From NCBI GenBank assembly GCA_036346405.1, contig CM070568.1:30787072-30851071 (forward strand): a stretch of 64,000 nucleotides of DNA, in the 5' to 3' direction. The notes below the pieces were generated by a model. That model saw only the letters and a list, made by a program, of their open reading frames with translations. It was not told where the DNA came from and did not search any database. Of this stretch, positions 47,278 to 59,700 are shown piece by piece. Every line of letters begins with the position of its first letter. The stretch's first letter is position 1. This DNA comes from Phyllostachys edulis. Its lineage: Eukaryota > Streptophyta > Magnoliopsida > Poales > Poaceae. A program made the translations under genes and the position numbers.

Positions 47278-48262
47278 CCCGGCATGCTCCATCAATGGTA
47301 CATAATCCTCGGCGATGGAGAAACCGACGGAGGGTACGAACTGCGTGAGCTGTTCGTACGCAGTGGAATCATGACACGTCGTACACGTACTGTAGTACAT
47401 GTGGCACAGGGTGCCAACAGGGACCGACGGCGGGTGGGGCCCATCTGCAGTGCGCGTTTGTCAGCACATGCCTGTCAGAGCGTGAGTGGATCCAGAGGGC
47501 TGCACGTCGATAGGCTGAGCTAGACTTGGTACCAGAAACTGATGGACCCGGTGTTGCATATGGTGCATGATGCTCCCTTCATCTTGGGCTCTTGGCCATA
47601 TGAAATATGATCGGTCTCTCCAGCTAGGTCATGTGGCCAGTGTCTGCACGGACCAAGTGTGTGTTTGATTTCGGACCTGGCGCCAAGTTGCTTGGCCGGA
47701 TCTCTCCATGGAAGACGCTGGCTTGTGCTTGGTATCCTCCCTGCATTGGCTGCCAGGTCCGGCGGGCTGCCAGGGCCAGTGTCCAAAACCAGCGTCTAGG
47801 AGCTTTATCCACCATTTGTAGCTTCGATCTATCGTTTTATTTTTTATTCACCAATTTCAGATATAGTCTTCCAACCAAACAACTCAACTTTAGGTTTGTC
47901 TAGCCAGACAAAAATCATCTACTTTCTAAGCTATTTATAGACATCATTTTTTTTAGACATGAAATCCAGTGCATCAACCAAACAAGCTCTAAAAAAAAAT
48001 TAAGCGAGGATGACAACAAGTACTACAAGATTGTTTACATAGGTTTACTACGCATGAGAAAGTTGGTAAAGGGTGTTTGGAGCGCAAAAGTCTCACGGTA
48101 AATACAGTTCATTTTCTACAGAAATCGGTAAAGTTCTCATGTTCCAAACAAGACCTAGTTAAGTAGGGCAGTGGAGCTATCAAACCTATATTTCTAGTCT
48201 CTCTTTTTTCCCTCTCATATGACAGCCAACATAGCTCTCCTGAGACTACAGATGCGGACTTA
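47278..48262. other. Intergenic sequence
   Basis: No gene supported. 47640-47995 begins and ends with tttggttg/caaacaagc-like words seen in Tourist-type elements, but I could not fix its ends. Confidence 0.3.
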
Positions 48263-48664
48263 GGGGGCAGTTTGGTTGCTTAGCTAGCGACGTACGTCTA
48301 GCCGGGGAGCTAGCTGGAGGGTTGCCGGTGTTTTTTTTGTTGAAGACCTGAGAAGCGTCTTGGCCTAGGCAGTATCACCAGTCAAGGCGTTTAAAACCAA
48401 CGCCTAGCTCAGACAGAACCTTCCTGTTGTCTTTCTTTAGTTTTTTTTTAATTTCTCCTTTTTAATTAGACATGCTAAAAAAACAAAACTTATATAAAAA
48501 ATATTTAGATAATCAATGAAATCGACTGTTTTATATTTGAATTCTATCTTCAGGCACATATCACCAACAAATACCAAATCTCTAAGTTTGCCTGACCAGA
48601 CAAAATCATCTGCTTCTCAGGCTACTCTCAGGGACAGCTCTCAGGCCCTAAATCAAACAAGCCC
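48263..48664. mobile_element. Tourist-like MITE (PIF/Harbinger)
   Basis: TTA target duplication (48260-48262 and 48665-48667). Ends GGGGGCAGTTTGGTTG at the left and GGGCTTGTTTGATTTA read inward from the right. 402 bp, no coding content. Confidence 0.7.
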
Positions 48665-48667
48665 TTA

Positions 48668-49642
48668 GTTCTGGGATACCATGCACACGCAGTCATGCAT
48701 GCTTAATTTGTCACTATGCACATGATTCTAAGACTAATTTGTACCCAAAACCTTTTCTACTCCAATTTGATTTTTTTGAGATCGAAATCCTTCCGAGATC
48801 GAGGTTTGTTAGCGCTTTTTTGCAGTACTTTTTTCTTTTTGGAGGATACAATACTTTTAGTATTTTTCTTTTAAGAGTACGAGGCAAACATATACATTCA
48901 ACGTACACCACACTCATACCACTCATACATACGTGTGCTTTTAGTATATTGAGAGAAGAATTCCTTTGCCTCACTTGGATGGCTGGAATGGGGCGGAAAT
49001 TGGCCTGATACCTCGGCCCCAGTTTTTTTTTTTTTGAGAAATCTATTTTAGGGCTTGTTTAAAAATCCCAAATTCTTAGTAAGAATTTGGCTATCCAAAT
49101 AAGTCCTTACAGTTCTTTTTAGATGACCCTTTTACAGTTCTAAGCAAGCATAGAAAAGGTCGGAATTGTTCGGGCCAGGATGGCCGGCTTACGACCCAGT
49201 TTACGCAAAAGCTTGTACGCTCTAAGCTGGCCTAAGAGTTGGCCCAGTCAGTTTGGCTCTAGGCGTAGGCGCCAGATAGGACATATGTAGGGGCAATGGA
49301 CGATAGCTATCATGAATCAGTACGATGATGATGATGATGATGATGATGATGGTTTAAATCCGATCAATGTGAGTTTGTATAAATCAAAAGGCTTATAAGA
49401 TAGAGGTTATCTGTTCGTTTAAGAAATTTTTTCTAAGTTGAGAACTTCTATTTATGAGAAACCAGAATACAATTGTTCCGATCCGAAGGGACTCAGCCGA
49501 GGGTTTACATATCGAGCCTAGGTATGAGAGGATTTTGTGCAACAGTGCATATGTCTAGAATCAACAGCATGTTGTATACACAGTGCAAATGTCAAGAATC
49601 AACAGCATGTTGTATATCAGCCTGTCTCGAGACCCAATTATA
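48668..49642. other. Intergenic sequence with a (gat)n microsatellite
   Basis: 49323-49351 is an uninterrupted gat run. A 41-base unit containing agaatcaacagcatgttgta is tandemly duplicated at about 49557-49618. No gene. Confidence 0.5.
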
Positions 49643-49853
49643 TGTTAACACTTTACTTAAACCAAAAGCCCATTAGAGTGTTGTTGGCCCACAAGGCTCA
49701 TTAGCATAGTTTGTCTCATATTGCTTATTCATGTATGAAAGGGGATCTTCTCCCACTATATAAAGAGAGCAAAGGCTCTCATTGTACACATCGCCTTTGG
49801 CCAAAAGATCAATAAAGTTGAGAGAAGGCTGGGACTACATCTCGTATTCTTGT
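49643..49853 (+). repeat. LTR-like fragment with TATA box and AATAAA
   Basis: Contains cactatataaagagagc (about 49757) and aataaagttgaga (about 49811), the promoter and polyadenylation pair of a small LTR. Cut off on the right by the reversed gypsy LTR starting at 49854. Confidence 0.5.
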
Positions 49854-51094
49854 TGTTGGGACCCAAATATACAAATCTGAGCCCTTTGTGTATACTGCAC
49901 TAGTCCAAGATCACGCTAGTGCACACAATGGCAACATCGATGAAATACCATTCCATATGCAAAGATAAATAAGAAATCGACAATTAATAATAATTATCAG
50001 AGTAATGACCTTAAGGTTAAAACTTACAGTTAATGCCACGGAAGGCGAATATCTCAATTAAGCTACAGCGGAAGGAAACTGAGTAACTTTAGTGAAGTAC
50101 ATCCATATGCCCACATGCAATTGACTAGGGTAGCGTGACTTAGTTCTCCATGATTCTTGAAGTTGACCTTTTGACCAACGATGAACTGTTGTAGTCTTCA
50201 TCAACTGAACAACATTGTTTATAGCAAGGATGAGTACATAGAGTACTCATCAAGTTGTACCACATAATACAATTATAGATGACGACTTATTCCAAAGGAT
50301 TTGTCATCTATGGTTCCTTTGCATAAAAGCAACAATTGCAATGGAATATAAATAATAGATTGAAAACGAATAACATTAATAATTAACAAGTATTTCCACA
50401 AAGCTCATTTAGCCTAAATCCATTCGTTCACATGGTTGTACAAGTTTATTCATACAATTGTCCCTCCCAATTGTTTTATGAAAATCTATCCCTCACGTGA
50501 AATCCCCGAGCAAGTTCACGACCGCGAACACGGCTATTCGAATAGATTGTTAACACTCTGCAGAGGTTCTACATTTTACTCTGTAGAAGTTCTACACTTT
50601 ACCCAAAAGACATAATCAACTCATCATGTCTACCATGACTCGCCATATGGAGGTATGAGATTGAGTAACCATAACAAAACCTTTCTGAAACGTCATCTCA
50701 ACAATTAACCCTCCCAATGTGCATACAGCCAGCACCAGATCCCACAGAGGTCGTTGGCCCAAATGCATATAGCCGGCACCAAATCCCACACAAGTTGTTG
50801 GCCCATCGTACACTGTTGGACCTAGAGACGACCAACCACCCATAAATGTGACCCTACTGAGTAGTCCACACCTCCACCCTAGCACAGAGCTTAACCTACT
50901 ACCTAGGTAGTCAATACTGAGACTCTATAGTTTACTAAGTTAGGCCTGTCCCATACCAGGCATGTGGTCGTACAGTAAGGCTCAGTTCAATAACGCACAA
51001 AGCTAAGTCCTTAATTGACCAAGGTGACAGGACGAATTTCTAACTAAATTAGCAAGATTCACATTTTCCAACCACGAGTCCATTATGCCACTTG
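49854..51094 (-). repeat. Partial gypsy LTR, reversed (family of 54371-57296)
   Basis: Starts TGTTGGGACCC and follows the same order as 2932-4120. Shared blocks include ataccaggcatgtggtcgta, cagtaaggctc and aagtccttaattgaccaagg. Only the LTR's 3' part remains; it ends where the 51095 element begins. Confidence 0.7.
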
Positions 51095-51207
51095 ACAAGG
51101 ATCTAATAATCCTAATTTAATTATTTATCTGTAATTCTTATTATAGATAATAATACCGTCATATGGTTCTTAAGTATACCCCTTAATATCCATAAGGGAG
51201 AAGCTGA

Positions 51208-51395
51208 TGGTCGTAAGTTCTTCTACGACCACCCCATAGTCGTAAGTCCTTCTACGGCTCTCTCATAGTCGTAAGTCTTTCTACGACTATCTCTTGATCG
51301 TAAGTCCTCCTATGATCAGTCTGTGGTCGTAAGTTTTACTACGATCACCACCTGCTCGTAAGCTCTTATACGACCAGTCCCTAGTCGATGGGGCT
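51208..51395. repeat. Tandem palindromic GGTCGTAAG repeat array in the LTR
   Basis: Six diverged units of about 31 bases follow the pattern ggtcgtaag-ttcttctacgaccac. Each unit is itself an inverted repeat of TCGTA/TACGA. The first units are also present at 2890-2931. Confidence 0.85.
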
Positions 51396-51990
51396 TACAG
51401 ACATGTGGGCCTAGTCGATCAGAGAATCTTCTGCATCATATCTAAGGATATGGACAGTTAATTACGTTGTTATTCTCTATAATAATAGCATGATTTAACT
51501 CTCTGTCTTGGTGATAACTACCTGGCGACGTGGGAATGTTACTACTCCCATAATAATCTCTAGAAACGTCTCCATTATCTGAAGTGTTAAGGCACTCTTT
51601 GGACTGGAGAAACGACAGTCCACTTCGAGTACTGTATAAAAGGTGGGATCATTAGGAGACAAGGGGGAGAGAGACAATCAGGAGCACAAGACATCGCACT
51701 CGAGTCTTTCTCTTGACTTGTAAACCAGTATACTCAATACATACACACAGGAGTATGGTTGTTATTCTCTCCGGAGAAGGCCCGAACTGTATAAAAATCC
51801 CTGTGTCTTTCTCTCTGCGTGATTTGAGTTTTGGATACCCCCGAATCAAACAATCATTACGTAAGATCGGTTCTAAAACACCGACAGTTGGCGTCGACTG
51901 TGGGGGAAGTCTAGTCATCAGGTTTCCTTCGATTTTCCCAACTCTAATGCTTCCATGGCAGGAGAGTGGAACGAGGAGAACTAGTTTGAC

Positions 51991-52542
51991 TTGGCCGATT
52001 ACACAGATATTGACATGGATGCCGGTTTCGACTACGAGCCGAGTGTTGTATCATTCGATTGTGATGTCGCCTCCGGAGATCATTATCTAGGAGACCATAC
52101 CATCAATGAAGTTGAGAAGGGATCCTTATCCCCCACAACGTTACGTCCAAATGAGGAATCAGCTTCCTCAGAGGGTAAAGTTCAATCCGACCACTATCAG
52201 GACTGTACCAAGATAGGCTCAGAGCATGGCGAGGGTTTCCCCTCCAAGTGTTCAAGTCCATCTAAGACAGTTCGACCTAGCACGACAAGTTCTGGAAGCC
52301 ATCATTCCAGAGCTTCATCAGCACCTAGTGGTCGTCTCTCTCAGGTTAACCCCACAAACGATGGGATCGAACATACTTTTCTTGCGAGTTCTACCGTCCC
52401 ATCACAGGGCTCACCTGCGGACAGAGATGGTTATAATCCGGAATTCCCCTTCCTGAAGGGGATTGCTCCAAGTCTCCAAACAGTGTCTTTCGACTACTCC
52501 TCAAGTGAGGAGGCCTCAAGCGCAAGTAGAGGTCATCAATAG
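51991..52542 (+). pseudogene. Gag N-terminal frame of the 51095 element
   Basis: 183 codons starting 100 bases after the primer site: acidic (MADYTDIDMDAGFDYEPSV), then Ser/Pro/Thr-rich with no fold recognised. After its stop the homologous sequence goes on in other frames near 52700-53125 (RINDLLENPSRELARTLGYD, then KEIAQMLRSTMA), separated by stop codons. The position after the LTR and primer site supports a gag origin. It is inactive because the rest of the element is missing. Confidence 0.5.
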
Positions 52543-53134
52543 GAGGACTTTGTCCTTCCCTCAGGTGACAATCACTCTCCTAGAGACAGAACTGAGGATG
52601 CTTCCCAACGATCACACGCTGTGACCCCTTGTGGCATTGACGAGAACACCTCCAGCGATGAATAGGGTCAACACTCTAATGAGTGTGCGGGAGATTCTCG
52701 AAATACTGGCACTCCATTGAGGCCAACTCGAGGAACAGGTATGGACGTTCCTGAGACAACCCGACAGAGAAGAATTGTGGCTTAGAGAGATCTGCCTGGG
52801 CGTATTCATTATCAGACGGAGGAAGCTCAAGAACTCCAGCGCATCAATGATCTTCTTGAGAACCCATCTCGGGAACTTGCTCGAACGCTCGGCTACGACC
52901 TCTTCGCTAAAGAGATTGCACAAATGCTTAGAAGCACGATGGCTAGACTCAAGCACCCTCATCGGCATCAACCCAGAAGTCGTGGCGATACGACTCGATC
53001 AGCTTCCAATCGTTCGAACAACTCACCACATGGAGATAGGCATGACAACTGGCCACGACAATCTCCTGATCTTCACTCCAGTCTAAGAAGAGTTCTTCAA
53101 ATGCCTGATGATCAACAAACTCCCAGGAGAGGTG

Positions 53135-54370
53135 TGTTCGAAATATGCCCTAGAGGCAATCATATAGATTATTATATTTCATTATGTTCATAATATTATA
53201 TAATATGTTATCTTATTCCCAGAATAATATTGTTAATATTTATTATCAAGTATGTGACTTGATTGTGAAACTCTATATTTCTGCGATGATTATTCTTAAA
53301 CGTTCCCTGGTCGAAAATATATGAGGACACATATGAATAACTAGCATATGTGTTGGTTGATGACTATGTTTCACATGTCATGGATATGGAGATATCAAAC
53401 CAATAATATGAACACATGTTAGAGAACATGATTTTGGATAAGACCCACCTTGAGACACTATTGAGATTGTTATGATTCTATGTGTCGTTAGTTGGTCTCA
53501 AGCAATGATGATGCATAATCCTTAGACCTGAGATCATCATGGCTTCCTACATGTGTAATAGCACTCTTAGGGGTTGCCAAACCTTTGCTAAATCGGGTAG
53601 TTATAAAGGTAGCTTTCGGGTATGCTATGAAACATGCAGAGGAATGTGACTGGTCGGATATGAGATTTGCCCCTCCTAACATAATAGGAGAGATGTCTCT
53701 GGGCCCCTTATTATGGTCGGATAAAGAAAGTGCATGGCCATGCCACTAGTAGTCGAAGTGTTCGACCACGTGAAGTTATCTGACACTTGATCGAGAAAGT
53801 ATTAAACAGTCCATGGATGACACATCATCTCACCTGGAGTTCAACCAGATGTTGTGAGGCAAAGGGAGAATACACGAGTGGGTCGCTTAGTTCGATTAGT
53901 TACGAACTGGTCGTATGGAGATACGAGCTGGTCGAAGACTAGTCGAACGTAATCACAGAGTGGTCGTAACTGGTCGTGACTAAATATGAATTGGTCATAT
54001 AGAGATAGGATCTGGTCGTAAGTGATGAGGACCTGGTCATAGATCATATTGCATTAAGATTCGTCCGATATAATTTGTGTGTATTCGGAAATCGCTATGT
54101 TCTGCTAGGAGCCGCTAACGACTCGTGGTCAAAAAGGGTTTCCGAGTCACAATTGATTACGCATAAACCTAACGGGTCACACACTTAACGGGTTGGAAGA
54201 AACCAATATGAATACGATTCATACAATGTGTTCGGATAGGATCCGTCACAAGCACTATATAAGGAGATACTTGAGGCTGTGGCGAGGATGAGAGTTGCTC
54301 CACCGAAACTCTAGCCGCCATCTTCCTGAGAGCGCTGCCATGCGACTTGGTGCTAGCACACCGGCGTACG
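53135..54370 (+). repeat. LTR of another element, truncated by the 54371 insertion
   Basis: Begins TGTTCGAAATATGCCCTAGA, a start I associate with grass copia LTRs. It has a TATA box (cactatataaggag, about 54253). 53880-54045 holds repeated ctggtcgta words. The sequence stops abruptly at the first base of the gypsy element at 54371. Its own end and interior are not visible. Confidence 0.6.
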
Positions 54371-57296
54371 TGTAACATCCCAATTTTCAGAGCTTTCAAA
54401 AATCTTTTAAATAAGTTGTAGTGGGAAAATTCACCATTTGGATTTATTTGATTTTAATTTAAAAGCTTAATATTGGACTTTGAGTAACAAAACGATTTAA
54501 TATGATTAAAGTCAACATGAACAATGGTCAAAACTATTTTATTTGGATTCTATGAGCTTGGATATATTTTCTAGAATTTTCGGAATTTTTCCAAGTTCAT
54601 TTGCTATTTTCTATTGCTTATTGAATTTCGCTATTTTCTTAAAAAGAAAAAAAGTAGTTAAATCTCCAAATAGTGGTGGGCGAATCTCTCTGGCCCAACT
54701 CCTTTCAGCCTTGACCCACTCGGCCCACTCATTTTCGCCGTTGGATCGGGACTAGGCGCTCGAGATCTCACTTGCGCGCCTCGCTCGCTCTCTCGACGCG
54801 TGGGGCGGCTGCGAGGTCGCTAAATCTCCGACCAGTCTCTCCTCTCATGTGGCCGCCGCGTCGCCATTGCCGCATGCGAAGCTCCGTCCAAACAATATCG
54901 CAACTTGCCCGATTTTGTCGCGGATGATCGCTTCTAGAAGCCCTATCCTCCCGGACTCGTTCAAACAAAATTGAAATTCAAATTCGCCTCTATATCCTTT
55001 ATCTCCATGAGCCCTTCTCGGGTGGTTTCAACCTCCTTGGCAACACGTCGCTCGAGGCCGCCTAGACCCTATAAGTAGCACCTCGAGGATCATGACCCCT
55101 TTTCAAAAACCCCAAACCAATTGCCCTCTCGAGCCCTTGCGCCAAGAATTGGAGTTTTGGCGCCGATCACCGGAACCTAAAACTCCGATCCTCTCGCCGT
55201 CGGTGACGCATTGCCTCCGGGAGTGCACGCTGCCTTCCTCGCCTTGAGAGATACCGAGAAACCCTCGCCGTCACCGAGCCACATCGGGCGCCTACCGACA
55301 AAACCAAAGCTCTTCGCCGCTTGAACCTCGCCACGGCCACCAAATCACCCCGACCACCCGGAGTCGCACCAATAGGTTCGCAATAACGCCTCTACCCTTT
55401 GGTACCACTCACCGCCACCGGATCGCCGCCGTTCATGGGACCATTGGGTCGATCTTGCGCCACGCATCGGTGCGCCGGCCAACCAGCCCGATCAGAGGCT
55501 CGGTGGACTTGGTCCACCGTGAGCCGTCTGCTAATGACATGTGGGTCCCACATGTCGATTTTCTTTATTATTCCTTTTCCGAAATTCCCAGGGCTGACAT
55601 CATATCGATGTCATCTTGTATAATATTCTGATTTTTACATTAAGAAATAATTCGAATTCGAGAAAATCAATTTTAGGGTTTTCTTTAGATTGAAACTTTG
55701 AAACCCCATATCTTTTGCATCCTCACTCCAAATCAGCCCATTCAAATTTCTAAATTCATCTAAAATCAAGATCTACCTAATGGAGATTTTTTAATTTTTT
55801 TAGTTGTTTTGCCTCTATTATTTATTTATTGTGTTTTTGTGCTTCGTTTGCGAGTAGACCTTGTATTTGTTGGAAGAGTTGAAGAAGAAGGAGCTTTCCA
55901 AGACCAGGACCAGTACCTAAACTTATTCCAAGGCAAGCTATACCCTTGACCATTTTGCTTCCCAGTTTACAAAAGTATTTTAATTCAAATTATTGCATCT
56001 TAATTCAAGTATTTATTTAAATGTTTTGGGTGCGATGAGTTAATCCCAAATTGTTATGCCATCCTTGTGTAATTATTATGCCCCGATCCTTTGTCACCCT
56101 AGTTACTATTAGTTGGTAAATATTGTAGCACCAACGTGGGTTGGTTAGCACGAGTAGATCGCTTAGCCATGTCGAATCACTTATTCATGTGAGGCGCAAT
56201 TATTAATCGACTAAGTGAATATGCAATCTTAAATAATCTGTGTGTACTATGTGTCTTTGTGGCATGTGTTGCACGTAAATCAAGCCCAGGTGGTAAAAGG
56301 ATTTGGGTGAGGCAAGTGGTGGATCTTGTGTGAAATGGTGGAATCTGTGTGATCTGTGTGGACAATAATCTGTGTGATCTGTGTGAATCATAATCTGTGT
56401 GGCTGTGTGGTTTAGTTGGCATGTGGAAGTCTTGCCTTGGTCAATTAAGGACCTCACCTTGTGCGTCATTGAACTGAGCCCTGCATGCGACCACATATAC
56501 ATTTTGAGGCAGGCCTAGCATAGTAAGATAAGGTATCTGAAATGCTTTGTTATGATTAGTGCTAGCTACACTAATTGTATCTTGTGGGTAAAGTGTACAA
56601 ACTCTGCGAGTGTAATTTAATCTATTGAATAGCGTCATGATCATGGACAATGCTCGGGATATCACACTAGGGGTAGATTTTATTAAAAGCGTGTGGGAAG
56701 GGAGGCGTGTGGTTTGAATCATCCAAACTATGTGAATAAAATTGTCTAAGTGTGTGTGTCTTTGTGAAATCAAATGTTAAAATTATTGTTATCTATTTGT
56801 TTTACTGTTTTCAATCTATTCTTGGTATTCAATTGCAAACTTGCATTTACGCAAAAGAACCACAGAATGCCTTTCCCTTGTAAAATGCCGGCATGTATAT
56901 ATATTGCATTTACGTGGTGTGGCTTGCGATACGGTGTGTACTCACGCTTGTTTTGACGAATCAAGCGAGAAGAGGAGGAGTCTTCACCGACTTTCGAGGG
57001 CGAGTTTATCGAAGGTGCACGATCGCGAGTCTTGATCGATCTGTTGCTGTGGTGAATCGATGGGTGCCGCTACCGCTTTTGTTTCATTGCTTTAATTCTC
57101 TGTTAGCCTGCGTGGCTTGAATAAATGTAAACTCGACCTTAAGGTCAAAACCATTATTTATTAATCAAAGTTATTCGTTTATGCTATTATTAAGCTTGTA
57201 TGGATCGATTTCCACCTTTGTTACCCTTTGTGTGCACTAAGCGTGATCTGGGCTAGTCGTTGAACCTGAAGGTCTGAATGTAATTTCGGTCCCGAA
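54371..57296 (+). repeat. 5' LTR (2.9 kb)
   Basis: TATA-like ccctataagtagc at about 55069. The LTR end should read CCCGACA but is written CCCGAA next to the primer site, as if one base of CAG were lost. Reversed relatives lie at 2932 and 49854. Confidence 0.8.
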
Positions 57297-57297
57297 G

Positions 57298-57309
57298 TGG
57301 TATCGAGCC
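57298..57309 (+). other. Primer-binding site
   Basis: tggtatcgagcc, one base short of the initiator-tRNA complement TGGTATCAGAGCC. The missing base lies in its CAG. Confidence 0.75.
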
Positions 57310-58521
57310 ATCTTGATTGTAGGTCTAGACCTTAGTTAGATCGGCCGTTTAAATGTCCAAACTATTTTCTAAAAGAAAATTTATCGCAAGACTAAATTAT
57401 TTGCTTAACTCCTCTCATATTTCTCTCGACTCATCTCTTGCTATAATCTCTCCTCTTTTCCTTTGTTTAAAACTTGGTTCTTACCTTTTATGCGCTCGAC
57501 AGATGCCGTACCTTGAGACCTTGGAGATTGCAGCGGAGGACTTGCCGCCGAGCTTTGGGCCGCAGACGCTCGGAGGCTTTGATTGCCCGATGTCTGAGTG
57601 GCGGTGAGTACATAGTCAACGGACGGGATCGTGGTATAGTCTGCCACTGACGGTCACGCCGGAAGGAACACTAGAGGCAACCGGCCTTTGGATGTCTCGG
57701 TCGGGAGGATCACCTTCACGCAAGGAATCCATGAGTCGTCACGTTTGGCCATACTCGAAGTCGCCACATCTCGCGAAGAAGCGCAACCTGCTTATCGCTA
57801 CCATCCCGAGCGCCGGGGAGATATCTGCGCTTTCCGTCTCACGCACGGGAAGGCAATGCCTCGATGGTGCATCTAGCGATTCGCGTTGCTTTCGGGAGGA
57901 GTTGGAGATGGCCGCCACCGAAGTGAGTGCGCCTATCGAACTGGGAAGAAGCCGAGGAGAGGATCGCCGTCTTAGAGCAAGCTCTCTACGGTCAACATGA
58001 GGTCGAGGATGATCAAGAGGAAGATTCGGAAGGACGAAGAGGATCAGGAGATTAGGAGAATCCAGCGAGAGGTTGCCTGACTTGGAGGACCAGCGAGCTG
58101 CCTGACCAGAGGAGCCAACAGACCTGCACTCCAAAGACACTGCTCCGGTGCACCGATCCGGGACATCGAACCGATTCGCGAGATGCCGCTCACTTGAAGT
58201 CTACACGAGCGAGGAGCGCCGTGGCTTTGGAGGCTTTCTCGAGTAGTAGTTCGTTTAAGTTCGGTTTAGTCGAGCTTAGCGATTTCCCTTCGAGTCGCCC
58301 TTTAGGCGGTAGCTTGTGTGCTTAGGTTCGCTCTATTTTTTGTGTGCAAGTATGAGCCGCAAAGGCCCTTAGGCATTTGTTGCGACCATGCTAGTAAGCT
58401 ATTAATAAAAGGTTATTGCATTGAGTTTCTTGAGTTTGTGTTTGTTGGGTTTATTCTATTCCTGTCTAGTTCTAAACTCATCTCGTGCTTGCTACCTTCT
58501 CTAACCTATGGAACTTCACGG
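57310..58521 (+). other. Leader region of the gypsy element
   Basis: About 1.2 kb between primer site and gag. A possible upstream frame reads MPYLETLEIAAEDLPPSFGP (57503 on), then splits into shorter frames. No domain recognised. It may be a leader ORF or simply open 5' UTR. Confidence 0.4.
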
Positions 58522-59700
58522 ATGGTTCAGACTCGTCACGCTGTTGCAAGTGGATCCGGCACCCCAGCACTCGATGATAATCAAACCCTGCCAGGGACAG
58601 TGCCACCCCAAGCACCACCCCTTGACTTGCAGAACTTTGGAGCCTTTATGGCAGCACAAACTCAGATGATGTATACAATGATGAACCAGATGCAAGCCAT
58701 GAACAACAACAACAGCAACAATCGTCAGGGAGGAGCCCTGTCACACTCGGGGTTATCGGGGACCATCAAGTTGGTGAATTCATGAGGACTCGTCCGCCAA
58801 CTTTCTCTGGACATGTCTCACCAAGAAGGCGATGATTGGCCAAGCGTGATTGAGAGGAAGCTGCTGATCACCCAATGCAGCGATCACGAGAAGGTGTTAT
58901 ATGCCACTCATCAGATGGAGGGCATAGCCGCCGAATGGTGGGAGAACCTGCTTGGCGCATGAGGCACCATGAGAATATCACATGGGAGGAATTCTCATGA
59001 CCTTTCGCCAATATCATGTACTGAAGGCATTATGGATCGAAGAAGGATGAGTTCAGCGCTCTCAAGCAAGGGGTATGTCGATGTTGACTACCTAAATAAG
59101 TTTTCTCAACTAGCTCGATATGCTCAGGAGGATGTCGCTCTTGACAGGTCTCGCCGAACCGCTTCTTGAAGGGTTTGAACTCGGGACTACAAGTCAATCG
59201 CTTGCCCACACCTTCCCGATTTCGAGGAGTTGATTAACAAGGCGTTGGTCATGGAGGACAAAGCGCAAGGAGCTGGAAGATCACATAGCGTGAGGATGAT
59301 TCAAAGAGGAAGCCACCGGCCGCAGCAATGAGAGGGCAAGAGTAGTGCCACAACAGTTTACTCGTTTCGGCCCGCGAGTTCGTTTGAACACCTACACCCC
59401 TCGGCACCTCATCCTTTTGTTCGAATCCTCGCAACCCTACACGATCAACCCCACCGGGAGCGACAATCGGCGAATGAACCAAGAGTATGTTACCATTGCC
59501 GTCAACGGGGCATTTTGCTAATCGGTGTCCTCGGAAGGAGCTATCACTCGGTCGCTTCAACCTTGGAGCAACACCGCCAAGACCCGGTCGAGAACAACCA
59601 AAGAGTTTCTCGAGGAACCAATCAACCAGGAGGAACGCCTCAGTCAGTGGTTAGAGGTCGTGTTAACCACGTCACTTTGGAAGGAGCCCAGGAAGCACCA
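58522..59700 (+). pseudogene. Gypsy gag
   Basis: Starts MVQTRHAVASGSG at 58522. PPQAPPLDLQNFGAFMAAQ and the following MMYTMMNQMQAMNNNN match the gag at 20693. The rest (58780-59560) can be followed base by base against 20860-21640 but is broken by many small indels, mostly at places where the other copy has CAG or CTG. The CCHC region is recognisable near 59490-59530. As written it cannot be translated through. Confidence 0.75.

Larger units (their letters stand above)
51095..53134 (+). mobile_element. Gypsy-type LTR element, 5' LTR and partial gag
   Basis: A left-truncated LTR (51095-51886) with TATA box (tgtataaaaggtgg, about 51634) ends in CCGACA. It is followed by GTTGGCGTCGACTGTGGGGG, a primer site of the type found in RIRE2/Dasheng-like rice elements. 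Open frame 51991-52542 and a broken continuation to about 53125 are gag-like. A different LTR interrupts the element at 53135. No pol is left in the window. Confidence 0.65.

Noticed and set aside
51208..51395. CRISPR-like array of short repeats
   Set aside because: Units are contiguous with no unique spacers and lie inside an LTR.
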